Shown: positions 25,717-33,592 of the stretch, one piece after another | Layout: each line of letters opens with the position of its first letter | Numbering within the stretch: the stretch's first letter is position 1 | NCBI RefSeq assembly: GCF_041434935.1 | Contig: NZ_CP107964.1 | Coordinates: 2,294,001-2,358,000 of the forward strand | DNA length: 64,000 nt | Direction: 5' to 3' | Source: Kitasatospora sp. NBC_00374 | GTDB lineage: Bacteria > Actinomycetota > Actinomycetes > Streptomycetales > Streptomycetaceae | Made by a program: the position numbers and the translations under genes | Notes under the pieces: generated by a model | The model's database searches: none | What the model was told of the DNA's origin: nothing | Seen by the model: the letters and a program-made list of their open reading frames with translations, nothing else

Positions 25717-26759
25717 TGACTGACGCCCTCCAGCCCACGGCAACCCGCCCGGCCACCCTGGAGGACGTCGCGCGCGTCGCCGGCGTCTCCCGGTCCACCG
25801 TCTCCCGGGTCGTCAACGGCGTCCGCAACGTCGACCCCGCCATCCAGGAGACCGTCCGGCAGGCCGTCGCCGCCACCGGATACGTGCCCAACAGCGCCGC
25901 CCGCTCGCTGGTCACCCGGCGCGCGGACACCGTGGCACTGATCGTCTCCGGCGCCGGTGCGACCGGCGGCGACGGAATGCTGTTCACCGACCCCTTCTTC
26001 GGCCGGATCGTCAGCGGCGTGCTCGGCGGGCTGCGACCCCTCGGCATGCATCCCGTGCTGATGCTCGCCGACGACGACACCTCCCGCGAGCAGGCCGTCG
26101 CCTACCTGCGGCGCGGCAGCGCGGACGGCGCCCTGCTGGTGTCCACCCACGCCGGCGACCCGCTGCCCGCCCTGCTCGCCGAGGCCGGCCTGCCCGCCGT
26201 CCTGTTCGGCCGGCCCACCGGCCCGCTGCCGCTCAGCTACGTCGACCTGGCCAACCACGACGGTGCCCGGCTGGCCGCCGACCACCTCGCCGCCCGCGGC
26301 TGCCGACGCGTCGTCACCGTCGCCGGCCCCCACTCGCTGCCCGCCGGACAGGACCGGCTGGCCGGCTTCCGGGAGGCGATGGCCCGGCACGGACAGCCCT
26401 GGGCACCCGCCGTGTCCGGCGACTTCACCCTGCACGGCGGCACCGAGGCGATGACCCGGCTGCTCGCCGAACACCCCGACCTGGACGGCGTGTTCGCCGC
26501 CAACGACCTGATGGCCCAGGGCGCGCTGGCCGTCCTGCGCGAACACGGCCGCCGGGTGCCCGGGGACGTCGCCGTGGTCGGCTTCGACGACAGCAGCGCC
26601 GCCACCTCCGCCCACCCCCGGCTCACCACCGTCCGCCAGCCGGTCGAGGAGATGGCCGAGCGGATGACCACCCTGCTGCTCGACCGGATCGAGCAGCCCG
26701 GTGAGCGGCCGACCTCGGTGCTGTTCGAACCACGGCTGGTGGTACGGGAGTCCGCCTGA
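25716..26759 (+). CDS. LacI-family transcriptional regulator
   Basis: A 347-residue repressor. The N-terminal helix-turn-helix has [20 protein letters not shown] followed by the hinge helix, and the remainder is a periplasmic-binding-like sugar sensor ([33 protein letters not shown] are family landmarks). The gene appears to be leaderless. Its likely targets are the CBM32/beta-helix gene and itself, judged by two nearly identical operators. The effector is probably an oligosaccharide released by the exoprotein, an inference from context. It ends one base away from the convergent HEAT-repeat gene. Confidence 0.9.
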   Translation: MTDALQPTATRPATLEDVARVAGVSRSTVSRVVNGVRNVDPAIQETVRQAVAATGYVPNSAARSLVTRRADTVALIVSGAGATGGDGMLFTDPFFGRIVSGVLGGLRPLGMHPVLMLADDDTSREQAVAYLRRGSADGALLVSTHAGDPLPALLAEAGLPAVLFGRPTGPLPLSYVDLANHDGARLAADHLAARGCRRVVTVAGPHSLPAGQDRLAGFREAMARHGQPWAPAVSGDFTLHGGTEAMTRLLAEHPDLDGVFAANDLMAQGALAVLREHGRRVPGDVAVVGFDDSSAATSAHPRLTTVRQPVEEMAERMTTLLLDRIEQPGERPTSVLFEPRLVVRESA

Positions 26760-26760
26760 G

Positions 26761-27498
26761 TCAGCCGGTGGCCCCGGCCGCCCCTCCCGTCCCTCCCGCC
26801 CCGTCTGCCCCTCCCGCCGACAGCAGGAGTTGGCGCAGGACCTGGTCGGCGTCCTCGTCCAGGGTGGTACCGATGTGGCGCAGCTCCGCGCACCGCTCGG
26901 CGTCGGCGTCGGCCGCCAGCGCGGCGGCCCAGGCCCGCTTCCGCTCGTCCGGCACCCCGGACGTCTCGTTGAACAGCGCGTACAGCGCGTACCAGCGGAC
27001 GTCCTCGTCGTCGTCCCCGCTCAGCCGCAGGAGGGCGTCGACGACCCGCTCCTCGGTCCGGTCCGGGTCCGCCACGGACGGGAGCGCGGCCGCGACCCCG
27101 AACCTGACCGGCCAGTCCTCGTGGCCGGCGTACCCGAGCACGGTGTCGAGCGTCTCGTGGGCGCAGTGGTAGCCGAAGGTCGAGATCGTCCATCGCAGGA
27201 CCTGCGGGTCCGGTTCGTCCCGCATCGCGCGCCGCAGGAGCCGGACCGTCTCGGTGGTGAACGGACGCCGGCCGTCCTGGTCCTGCGGGCCGAGCTCGCG
27301 CAGGACCAGGACGCCCAGCCGCCGCTGCACGGGCTCCGCACAGGACAGCAGGCGGGCCGCCCGGTCGAAGACCTCGCGGGTCGGCCGCCTGTGCAGGGCC
27401 ACCAGGAAGGGCACGGGGGCGTCGTCCTCGTTCTCCTGCCCGGCCAGCGCCCCGGCGAACAGCTCGTCCGCGGTCACGGCACCCGGGTCGTGCACCAC
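26761..27498 (-). CDS. HEAT-repeat protein
   Basis: A 245-residue, acidic, presumably cytoplasmic protein made of HEAT-type alpha-helical repeats (for example [56 protein letters not shown]). Such scaffolds mediate protein contacts. A Gly/Ala-rich tail ends the protein. GTG start at 27498 (a second GTG follows directly) with a GAGAGGGG purine tract upstream. It lies upstream of nothing obviously related; the reductase gene starting on the same strand is upstream with a short gap. No partner is apparent. Confidence 0.7.
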   Translation of the reverse strand: MVHDPGAVTADELFAGALAGQENEDDAPVPFLVALHRRPTREVFDRAARLLSCAEPVQRRLGVLVLRELGPQDQDGRRPFTTETVRLLRRAMRDEPDPQVLRWTISTFGYHCAHETLDTVLGYAGHEDWPVRFGVAAALPSVADPDRTEERVVDALLRLSGDDDEDVRWYALYALFNETSGVPDERKRAWAAALAADADAERCAELRHIGTTLDEDADQVLRQLLLSAGGADGAGGTGGAAGATG

Positions 27499-27533
27499 CC
27501 CGCCCCTCTCGTCCGTACGTCCGGCGCCAGAGC

Positions 27534-28136
27534 CTACGCGGTGGGGGTGCCGCGGTCGTAGGTGAGGAACAGCGGGCCGTTCTCGAGCACGGTGTGCTCG
27601 CTGAGGTGCCAGCCGGTCGGGTCGAAGGCGGCCCCCCGGGAGAAGAGCGGGATGCCGTTGCCGATCGTCAGCGGGCTGAGCTTGACGACCAGCCGGTCGA
27701 TCTCGCCGAACAGTGCCGCGGCCAGTTCTCCGCCGCCGACCAGCCAGATGTCCTTGCCGTCCTGCTGCTTCAGCTCACGCACCGTCTCCACCGGGTCCCC
27801 GGCGACCAGCTCGACGCCCGGGTCCGGGCTCTCGGCGAGGGTGCGGGAGAAGACCAGGTGACGCAGGTGCGGATAGGCGTTGGCGAGGCCGACCTTCAGG
27901 CCGATCTCGTAGGTGCGGCGCCCTTCGAGGACGGTGTCGAAGTGGGTGCCCTCGGCCGTCACGCCCAGCGCGGCCCGGGCCGGGGCGGGCAGGGTCTCCG
28001 GGTACTCGGTGACCAGGTGCTGCACGTAGGACTCGGTGATCGGCCAGAAGCCGTCCGGCCCGGTGGGGTCGGCACCGTCCGGACCGGCGATGAATCCGTC
28101 GAGGGAGGAGGCGATGAAGTACACGAGCTTGCGCAA
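27534..28136 (-). CDS. Dihydrofolate reductase-like protein (RibD C-terminal domain)
   Basis: A 200-residue NADPH-dependent reductase-like protein. It begins [20 protein letters not shown], the strand and loop that start the DHFR/RibD_C fold, and contains GRRTYEIG and [12 protein letters not shown] (nucleotide-binding GG turn). The proposed TTG start at 28136 has GAAGGG six bases upstream; in-frame sequence further upstream looks non-coding. Members of this group are common in actinobacteria and mostly uncharacterised; some reduce riboflavin-type pyrimidines, others have no assigned substrate. It lies just upstream of the HEAT-repeat gene and may be co-transcribed with it. Confidence 0.8.
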   Translation of the reverse strand: MRKLVYFIASSLDGFIAGPDGADPTGPDGFWPITESYVQHLVTEYPETLPAPARAALGVTAEGTHFDTVLEGRRTYEIGLKVGLANAYPHLRHLVFSRTLAESPDPGVELVAGDPVETVRELKQQDGKDIWLVGGGELAAALFGEIDRLVVKLSPLTIGNGIPLFSRGAAFDPTGWHLSEHTVLENGPLFLTYDRGTPTA

Positions 28137-28330
28137 CGGAGGCCCTTCGAAGATCGGTCGGCGGGGGTGCACGACTTGTGGCGCACGTGTCGTTCGCACG
28201 CGGCCCTGCCGACCCCCCGGTACCTCCATGATCACCGATCGGCCGCCGGGGAGCAATGCCCGTGCACGAAGAGTCGCCGCGGGCCCGGAGAGGCCTCCGT
28301 TGCCGGGCCGGCCGACCCCACCGGGTGGAC

Positions 28331-28363
28331 TGAGGGGTGCTGCCGCGCTGACAGCACCCCTCA
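28331..28363. terminator. Hairpin terminator after the acyl-CoA dehydrogenase pair
   Basis: A perfect 12-bp stem (28331-28342 with 28352-28363) and nine-base loop lie 30 bases beyond the stop of the leftward dehydrogenase genes. Confidence 0.8.
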
Positions 28364-28392
28364 CTTCGGGCCGGGCCGGGTCCCTCCCGCGC

Positions 28393-30030
28393 TCAGGCCA
28401 GTCGGCCCCCGGCGAGGCCGAAGGCCATGCCGGACTCCTGGCGGGCCGTCAGCTCGGCGAACACCCGGGGGTGCCCCGCCTCCGCGCCCGGCACCGGCTG
28501 GCAGCCGAGGCGGGCGGTCAGCCGGGCCAGGGCGCCGGTGAGCCAGGCCGGATCGCCGAGGAACGGGGTGCCGGTGCTGCTGTGGTACTGCCAGGTGCCC
28601 AGGCAGGCGGCTGCGGCGAGCAGGATCGCGTAGCGCTCGGCGAGGGCGTGGGCGGCCGGGGTGTCCGGGTCCCCGCCCGGCGAGGTCTCGGCGAGGTCCC
28701 GCTCCAGCTCGCGCAGCTCGTCGGCCAGTTGGGCGCAGAGTGCGCCGAGGACCGGCTCCGCCCGCAGGTCCGCGGCGGCTGCCGGCAGGGTCGCCAGGAG
28801 CGGGTCGGCCGGGTCGGCTCCGGCGAGCTGGGCGAAGTCGAGGCCGGGCAGGACGCCGTCCGGGACGAAGAGTCCGACGGACGGGTCCGCGGGAAGGGTC
28901 AGGGACAGCGGCTCCGCGGGCCTGGCGCCACCGCTCTGCAGCAGTCGGAGGGCGGACAGGTCCCGCAGGTGCTTCTGGAAGATGCCGTGCGGGCCCTCCC
29001 GGAGGAAGGACCGCGCACCCAGCAGGACGGTCAGTGCGCCCGCGGCCTCCTGGGTCAGCCGCGGCAGCAGCGAGCGGGCGGCCGCCGTGTACGCGCCGCT
29101 GCGGCGGGGCAGCAGGTGCAGGGCCCGGCAGACCGCGCCGGCCAGCGAGTCGACGGTCAGCAGGTCCAGGTAGACGCCGGTGAGGGCGGCCCGGGCGTGC
29201 GGCAGGTCGGACACCGTGCGCTGGTAGAGCCGCCGCCCGACGGCGAACTCCGTGACCGTGCGCAGTTGCTGGTCGAGGGTCCCGACGGTGGCGCCGGCCA
29301 GCACCGCCCCCGCGACCCCCGCGGCCGGGCCGGGGCCTGCCGGGCCGCCGAGCAGGGCGGTGGCGGGGACTCGGCAGTTCCGGAACTCCACGCCGCCGAG
29401 GTACGCGGTCCGCAGGCCGACGGTCCGGTGGCGGGGCAGGAAGCGCAGCCCCGCACGCGGCACGGTGTCCAGGTCCAGCAGCAGCGTCTTTGGCCGGTCG
29501 TCGCGCCGGACCGGCAGCACGGCCAGCTCGGCCCGGGCGAGGTTGTTGACCATGGTCTGACGCCCGTTCAGGACGGACTCCGTGCCGAGCCGGGAGGCGA
29601 GGACGTCCTCGCCCGCGAGCCCGGGTGCGGCGATCCGGCCGCCGCTCAGCAGCACCGCCGCAGCCCGGGCCCGCTGTTCGGGGCTGCCGGCCGACCAGAC
29701 GGCGAGCGCCCCGGCCGGACTGCCCGCGCCGTGTCCGAGCGCGAGGGCGGCGTCGCGCCGGAACAGCGGACGCAGCAGTGCGGCCAGCCGGTCGGCCCGG
29801 TCGAGGCGGCCGCCGAGTTCGACGGGGACGAGCTCGGCACCCAGCCCGTAGGCGTCGAGCAGGCGTTCACCCGCCGGGAGCGGGGTGCCGCGGTCGTCGG
29901 CGCGGAGGAAGGCGGCGAACCCGAGCGGGTTGTCCTGGTCGTTGGGATCACCCAGCAGGTTCTCCAGCGGTGCGAGGTCCTCGGGGCCGGGGTGACGGCG
30001 TTCCTCCGCCGCCGTGTCGAGGGTGCTCAT
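28393..30030 (-). CDS. Acyl-CoA dehydrogenase-family protein, second of a coupled pair
   Basis: A 545-residue protein that resembles the acyl-CoA dehydrogenase superfamily: N-terminal helical domain, a middle beta-domain (VNNLARAELAVLPVRRDD, YLGGVEFRNCRVP) and a C-terminal helical part. Its start ATG overlaps the stop of the upstream dehydrogenase gene (ATGA) and has GAAGGA upstream, so the two are made together and may form a heteromer. The middle domain lacks the well conserved T-E-R-E-H-G-S-D loop present in its partner, so it may be the non-catalytic or differently specialised subunit. No CoA ligase, thiolase or carrier protein is adjacent. Substrate unknown. Confidence 0.72.
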   Translation of the reverse strand: MSTLDTAAEERRHPGPEDLAPLENLLGDPNDQDNPLGFAAFLRADDRGTPLPAGERLLDAYGLGAELVPVELGGRLDRADRLAALLRPLFRRDAALALGHGAGSPAGALAVWSAGSPEQRARAAAVLLSGGRIAAPGLAGEDVLASRLGTESVLNGRQTMVNNLARAELAVLPVRRDDRPKTLLLDLDTVPRAGLRFLPRHRTVGLRTAYLGGVEFRNCRVPATALLGGPAGPGPAAGVAGAVLAGATVGTLDQQLRTVTEFAVGRRLYQRTVSDLPHARAALTGVYLDLLTVDSLAGAVCRALHLLPRRSGAYTAAARSLLPRLTQEAAGALTVLLGARSFLREGPHGIFQKHLRDLSALRLLQSGGARPAEPLSLTLPADPSVGLFVPDGVLPGLDFAQLAGADPADPLLATLPAAAADLRAEPVLGALCAQLADELRELERDLAETSPGGDPDTPAAHALAERYAILLAAAACLGTWQYHSSTGTPFLGDPAWLTGALARLTARLGCQPVPGAEAGHPRVFAELTARQESGMAFGLAGGRLA

Positions 30031-31817
30031 GCGGGATCCTTCACCAAGGGGTAGCTCAGCAGGGAGGGCAGGTCTCCGGAGTCGTACTGGTCGAGGAGGA
30101 CGGGCAGCAGACGTTCGAACACCTCGTCGGGCGGAGCGGGTCGGCCGGGCCGCAGCTGGGCCAGGAGCCTGACCAGGACGGCCTCCAGCCACAGTCCCCG
30201 GTGCCAGAGGCCGTCGTGGCCCGCGTGGCGGTCCCGGTTGCGCAGCCACAGGTGCAGGGCCGCCGACCCGGCGAAGCAGCGGGCGTACCGTTCGGCGAGC
30301 CCGAACGCGGGGGCGGGGACGTCGACCGGGGTCGGCCGGTGGGCGGCGAGGTCGGCGGCGAGCCGCTCGGCCTCGGCGCGGAGTTCCTGCGCCCGCCTGT
30401 CCAGGGAGGCCGGGACGGCTCCGGCGGCCGCGAGCGCGCTCAGTTCCTGCACCGCCGCGCCCAGGCCCTGGACCACACTGGAGCCGCCGCGCGAGAGCAG
30501 GGAGAGCCGGGTGCGGTCGAACCCGGGCAGCGTCCGGGTGAGCGTGGTGGCATCCGCCAGGCCGCCGTCGTCGACCGTTCCGGCCGCCAACTGCCGCGAC
30601 AGCAGCGGGAACTGCGTGATCAGCGAGTGCAGGTTGACCAGTGTGTTGCCGTCGAAGATCCCGACGATCTGGTGGTCGCGCAGCACCTTCTGGTAGCGGC
30701 CGTGCTGCCCGTGACCGCCGGCCGACCGGTCGCGATCGATCGCCGCGTCACCGCCGGTCAGCTGGGCCTGCGCGCCGAGCACCGGACCGAGCCCGGCGAT
30801 CAGTCCGTCGACGAGGGTCGGTACGAAGTACTTGGTGACGGCGGAGGTGACGGACAGTTCGTTGGTGAGGCCGTGGATGCTGCGGCTCGCCACCAGGGTC
30901 GTCGCCTCGGCGAGCAGGAGGTCCGCGTAGGACTGCGCGAGGAGCTGCCGGGCGCGGGGGCGGTCGAGGGCGGGGCGGTCGGAGGCGGGGCGGTCGGGGG
31001 CCGGGGAGCCGAGCGCGGACCGGAGGGACAGGGCGAGGGCGTTGTCCGCGGCGCCCAGGGAGAGCGAGGCACACAGCGTCCGGGTCAGCTGGAGGCTCTT
31101 GAGGACGATCTCCATCCCGCGGCCCTCGGAGCCGACCACCGCGCTCGCGGGGACGGGCGCGTCGGTGAAGGCGATCCCGCTGATGTCGGCGCCCCGGATG
31201 CCGTGCAGGGGTACGCCGGGCAGCGGCCGGTAGTGGGTGGGGTCCAGGCTGTGCTTGTCGATCATCAGCAGCGAGAATCCGAGCGGGCCGCCGGCGCCGC
31301 CGGTGCGGGTGAGGAGGCAGACCAGCCGGCCCCGGGTGGCGTTGTTGATCAGCCATTTCTCGCCGGTGACCAGGTAGCCCCCGTCAACGGGCCGGGCGGT
31401 GACCTCGCCGGCGAGCAGGTCGCTGCCGTGCTCGCGCTCGGTCAACCCCCAGGAGACCGGGGCGCCTTCGATCACCCGGTCGGCCAGGGCCCGGGCCTGG
31501 TCGGCGGTGCCGCCGACCCAGACGGAGACGGCCCCGAGGAAGGTCTTGCCGTGCGCGATGGCGACGGTCAGGTCGCGGCGGGCGATGGCGCGGACGAGTT
31601 GCAGGGCCGGTTCGAAGCTGTGCAGGTCGCCGCCGTGGGCGGCGGGGACGTAGTGCCGGGGCAGGCCGAGGGCGTCCAGCTCCCGGCAGATCTCCGCCGG
31701 GAACTCCTCGCGGGCGTCCAACTCCGCACAGCGGGCGTAGGAGAACAGGCGCCCCCCGTCGTCGGGATCGCCCATCCTGCGGTCGAAACGTAAGGCCAGG
31801 TCGTACGCGGTGTGCAT
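30027..31817 (-). CDS. Acyl-CoA dehydrogenase-family flavoprotein, first of a coupled pair
   Basis: A 596-residue protein; ATG at 31817 with AGGGGG eight bases upstream. The N-terminal helical domain is followed by the flavin-contacting loop LTEREHGSDLLAG and ISGIAFTDAPVPAS, landmarks of acyl-CoA dehydrogenases, then a helical C-terminal domain (IVGIFDGNTLVNLHSL, the usual IxxIxEGTxxI region). It would oxidise an acyl-thioester at the alpha-beta bond with FAD. Length exceeds classic 380-residue dehydrogenases, nearer the larger ACOX-like or very-long-chain types. Translationally coupled to the next dehydrogenase-like gene. A palindrome about 235 bases upstream may be a TetR-type operator. Confidence 0.8.
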   Translation of the reverse strand: MHTAYDLALRFDRRMGDPDDGGRLFSYARCAELDAREEFPAEICRELDALGLPRHYVPAAHGGDLHSFEPALQLVRAIARRDLTVAIAHGKTFLGAVSVWVGGTADQARALADRVIEGAPVSWGLTEREHGSDLLAGEVTARPVDGGYLVTGEKWLINNATRGRLVCLLTRTGGAGGPLGFSLLMIDKHSLDPTHYRPLPGVPLHGIRGADISGIAFTDAPVPASAVVGSEGRGMEIVLKSLQLTRTLCASLSLGAADNALALSLRSALGSPAPDRPASDRPALDRPRARQLLAQSYADLLLAEATTLVASRSIHGLTNELSVTSAVTKYFVPTLVDGLIAGLGPVLGAQAQLTGGDAAIDRDRSAGGHGQHGRYQKVLRDHQIVGIFDGNTLVNLHSLITQFPLLSRQLAAGTVDDGGLADATTLTRTLPGFDRTRLSLLSRGGSSVVQGLGAAVQELSALAAAGAVPASLDRRAQELRAEAERLAADLAAHRPTPVDVPAPAFGLAERYARCFAGSAALHLWLRNRDRHAGHDGLWHRGLWLEAVLVRLLAQLRPGRPAPPDEVFERLLPVLLDQYDSGDLPSLLSYPLVKDPA

Positions 31818-32267
31818 GACGAAATTCCCCCTGATGCCATGTCGAGCGGTATCCCCCCTCGCCTGCCGGGGCGGTCCGGCAGCGGGGCGTTCGCGGATGC
31901 GAGGAAGGCGGTCACCGCGCAGTCCCCGTGCTCCTCGGAGCGAACGGGCCAGGTCAGGGGGCGCCGGTCCTGCGTTTGCCCCCCGGCGTGCCGATCCTGC
32001 GCGGACCGCTGTCGAGACTGCCACATCCCCCGCCGTCCTGTCCCGGCACAACTCGGTCCGAGTGATGACCAACTCACTTGCGGGAATAAGGTTTTGGATC
32101 GGACGGAACGGGGACGAAGTTCCCGCCGGGAAGGCCTCGCCACGGTATGTCCCCACCGCCTCACCGAGTGCAGCCGAAATGGTGCCGGGCCCTGTCTTTT
32201 AAGTGAGGTCTCAGGCCGCACCCAGCCCGCTCCCAGAGTGACCCCGGCGGTCAATTACGATCAACGG
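31818..32267. other. 450-base divergent intergenic region
   Basis: This region separates the leftward dehydrogenase pair from the rightward esterase. It contains the palindrome at 32051-32063, listed separately, and an AT-richer patch near 32070-32100. Frames through it lack protein character and I see no RNA gene. Confidence 0.5.
32051..32063. promoter_or_regulatory. Perfect 6-1-6 palindrome, candidate TetR-type operator
   Basis: ACTCGG-T-CCGAGT is an exact inverted repeat in the divergent region between the dehydrogenase pair and the esterase. TetR-family regulators of acyl-CoA metabolism often use such short palindromes. The regulator gene is not adjacent. Confidence 0.4.
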
Positions 32268-32268
32268 G
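32256..32268 (+). promoter_or_regulatory. Possible -10 box of a leaderless esterase mRNA
   Basis: TACGAT at 32256-32261 ends six bases before the proposed GTG at 32268. No Shine-Dalgarno sequence is visible. A matching -35 box is not clear. Confidence 0.3.
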
Positions 32269-33407
32269 TGCCAAGCCTCACCGGACTTCCGCTTCAGATC
32301 ATCGCCGCCCTGCTGGCGGTCGCCGCCTTCGCCGCGACCATGTGGCTCTGGCCCAGACTCGGCGGGAGCGGCTGGAAGGCGTGGCTCGGGCGGCTCGGGG
32401 CGTTCTTCGGGACGCAGGTCGCCGTCCTGGTGGCGCTGGGCCTGGTGGCCAACGCGTACTTCGGCTTCTACACCACCTGGAGCGACCTGCTCGGCCTGGA
32501 CGGCGCCCCCGGCCAGGTGGTGGACCACCAGCCGGGCGGCAAGGCCGTCAAAGTGACCGGCGAACAGAAGATGTACTCCTCGCAGGGGTCCACCACGGAG
32601 CGCGCCGGAAAGATCGAGAAGGTGGACATCACCGGCGAGGCCTCCGGGCTGAGCGGCGACGCGTTCGTCTACCTGCCGCCGCAGTACTTCCAGCCCGAGT
32701 ACGCCGGCAGCCGGTTCCCGATGGCGCTGGTGCTGTCCGGCTACCCCGGTTCGGCGGAGAAGCTGATCACGCTGCTGAAGTACCCGGAGTCGGCGCTGCA
32801 CGCGATCGAGGCCAAGCAGCTGCCGCCGACCGTCCTGGTGATGATGCGTCCGACGCCGTCGGGGGTCGGGAACCGGGACACCGAGTGCATGGACATCCCG
32901 AACGGCCCGCAGGTGGAGACCTTCTTCACGACCGACGTGCCGAAGGCGATGGCCGCCGGCTACCGGGTCTCCGACCGGCCCGAGGCGCGGGCGGTGCTGG
33001 GCGACTCCACCGGCGGCTACTGTGCGCTGAAGTTCGCGCTGCGCAAGCCCGACTCGTACCGCGCGGCGGTCTCGCTGTCCGGCTACTACGAGGCGCCGAC
33101 CGATCCGACCACCGGTGACCTGTTCGGCGGCAGTGCGGATCTGAAGCGCGAGAACGACCTGACGTGGCGACTGGAGAACACCCCGCCCGCACCGGTCTCG
33201 CTGCTGCTCGCGACCAGCCTGGACGAGGAGAACTACAAGGAGACCCAGAAGATGGTCGCCTCGTTCAAGGCTCCGACCCAGCTGTCGACCATCACGCTGG
33301 ACACCGGCGGGCACAACTTCCACACCTGGACCCGGGAGATCCCGCCCGCGATGGAGTGGCTCGGCCGGCGGATCGCTCCTCCGGTTCCGGGCGCCCACCC
33401 CGCCTGA
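32268..33407 (+). CDS. Membrane-anchored antigen-85/esterase D-like alpha/beta hydrolase
   Basis: A 379-residue protein. The proposed GTG start keeps two N-terminal transmembrane helices (about 5-25 and 40-65), after which an extracellular alpha/beta hydrolase domain begins. The nucleophile elbow is GDSTGG and the His is in GGHNFHTW; both fit the esterase D/antigen 85 family, whose members transfer or hydrolyse acyl groups at the cell surface. There is no mycolic acid machinery in Streptomycetaceae, so simple esterase activity is more likely. The start lacks a ribosome-binding site and may be leaderless. It lies upstream of a GT39-type glycosyltransferase gene, with 185 bases between. Confidence 0.75.
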   Translation: MPSLTGLPLQIIAALLAVAAFAATMWLWPRLGGSGWKAWLGRLGAFFGTQVAVLVALGLVANAYFGFYTTWSDLLGLDGAPGQVVDHQPGGKAVKVTGEQKMYSSQGSTTERAGKIEKVDITGEASGLSGDAFVYLPPQYFQPEYAGSRFPMALVLSGYPGSAEKLITLLKYPESALHAIEAKQLPPTVLVMMRPTPSGVGNRDTECMDIPNGPQVETFFTTDVPKAMAAGYRVSDRPEARAVLGDSTGGYCALKFALRKPDSYRAAVSLSGYYEAPTDPTTGDLFGGSADLKRENDLTWRLENTPPAPVSLLLATSLDEENYKETQKMVASFKAPTQLSTITLDTGGHNFHTWTREIPPAMEWLGRRIAPPVPGAHPA

Positions 33408-33592
33408 CGCTCCGCCAGGCGGTCGCACGGCAAGCCCCCGGCTGACGCACCGTCCCCCGGTGCCCCACGCCGGGGTCGGCCGCCGGGTCCGTTCCACCGG
33501 GGCCCGGCGGCCGGCCCCGGCCCGCGCAGATCCCACCACGCTCACAGAGAGTGTTCACGCCTCTCTCAGGAACGGCCGCGAGCGTATCGCCC

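Noticed and set aside
23007..26615. 1202-codon minus-strand frame through the CBM32 and LacI genes
   Set aside because: Repetitive Gly/Val/Asp/His composition arising from the complement of a high-GC gene; no domain.
28393..33407. Part of a polyketide or lipid biosynthetic cluster
   Set aside because: No ketosynthase, carrier protein, adenylation or CoA ligase gene is nearby; the dehydrogenase pair is isolated.
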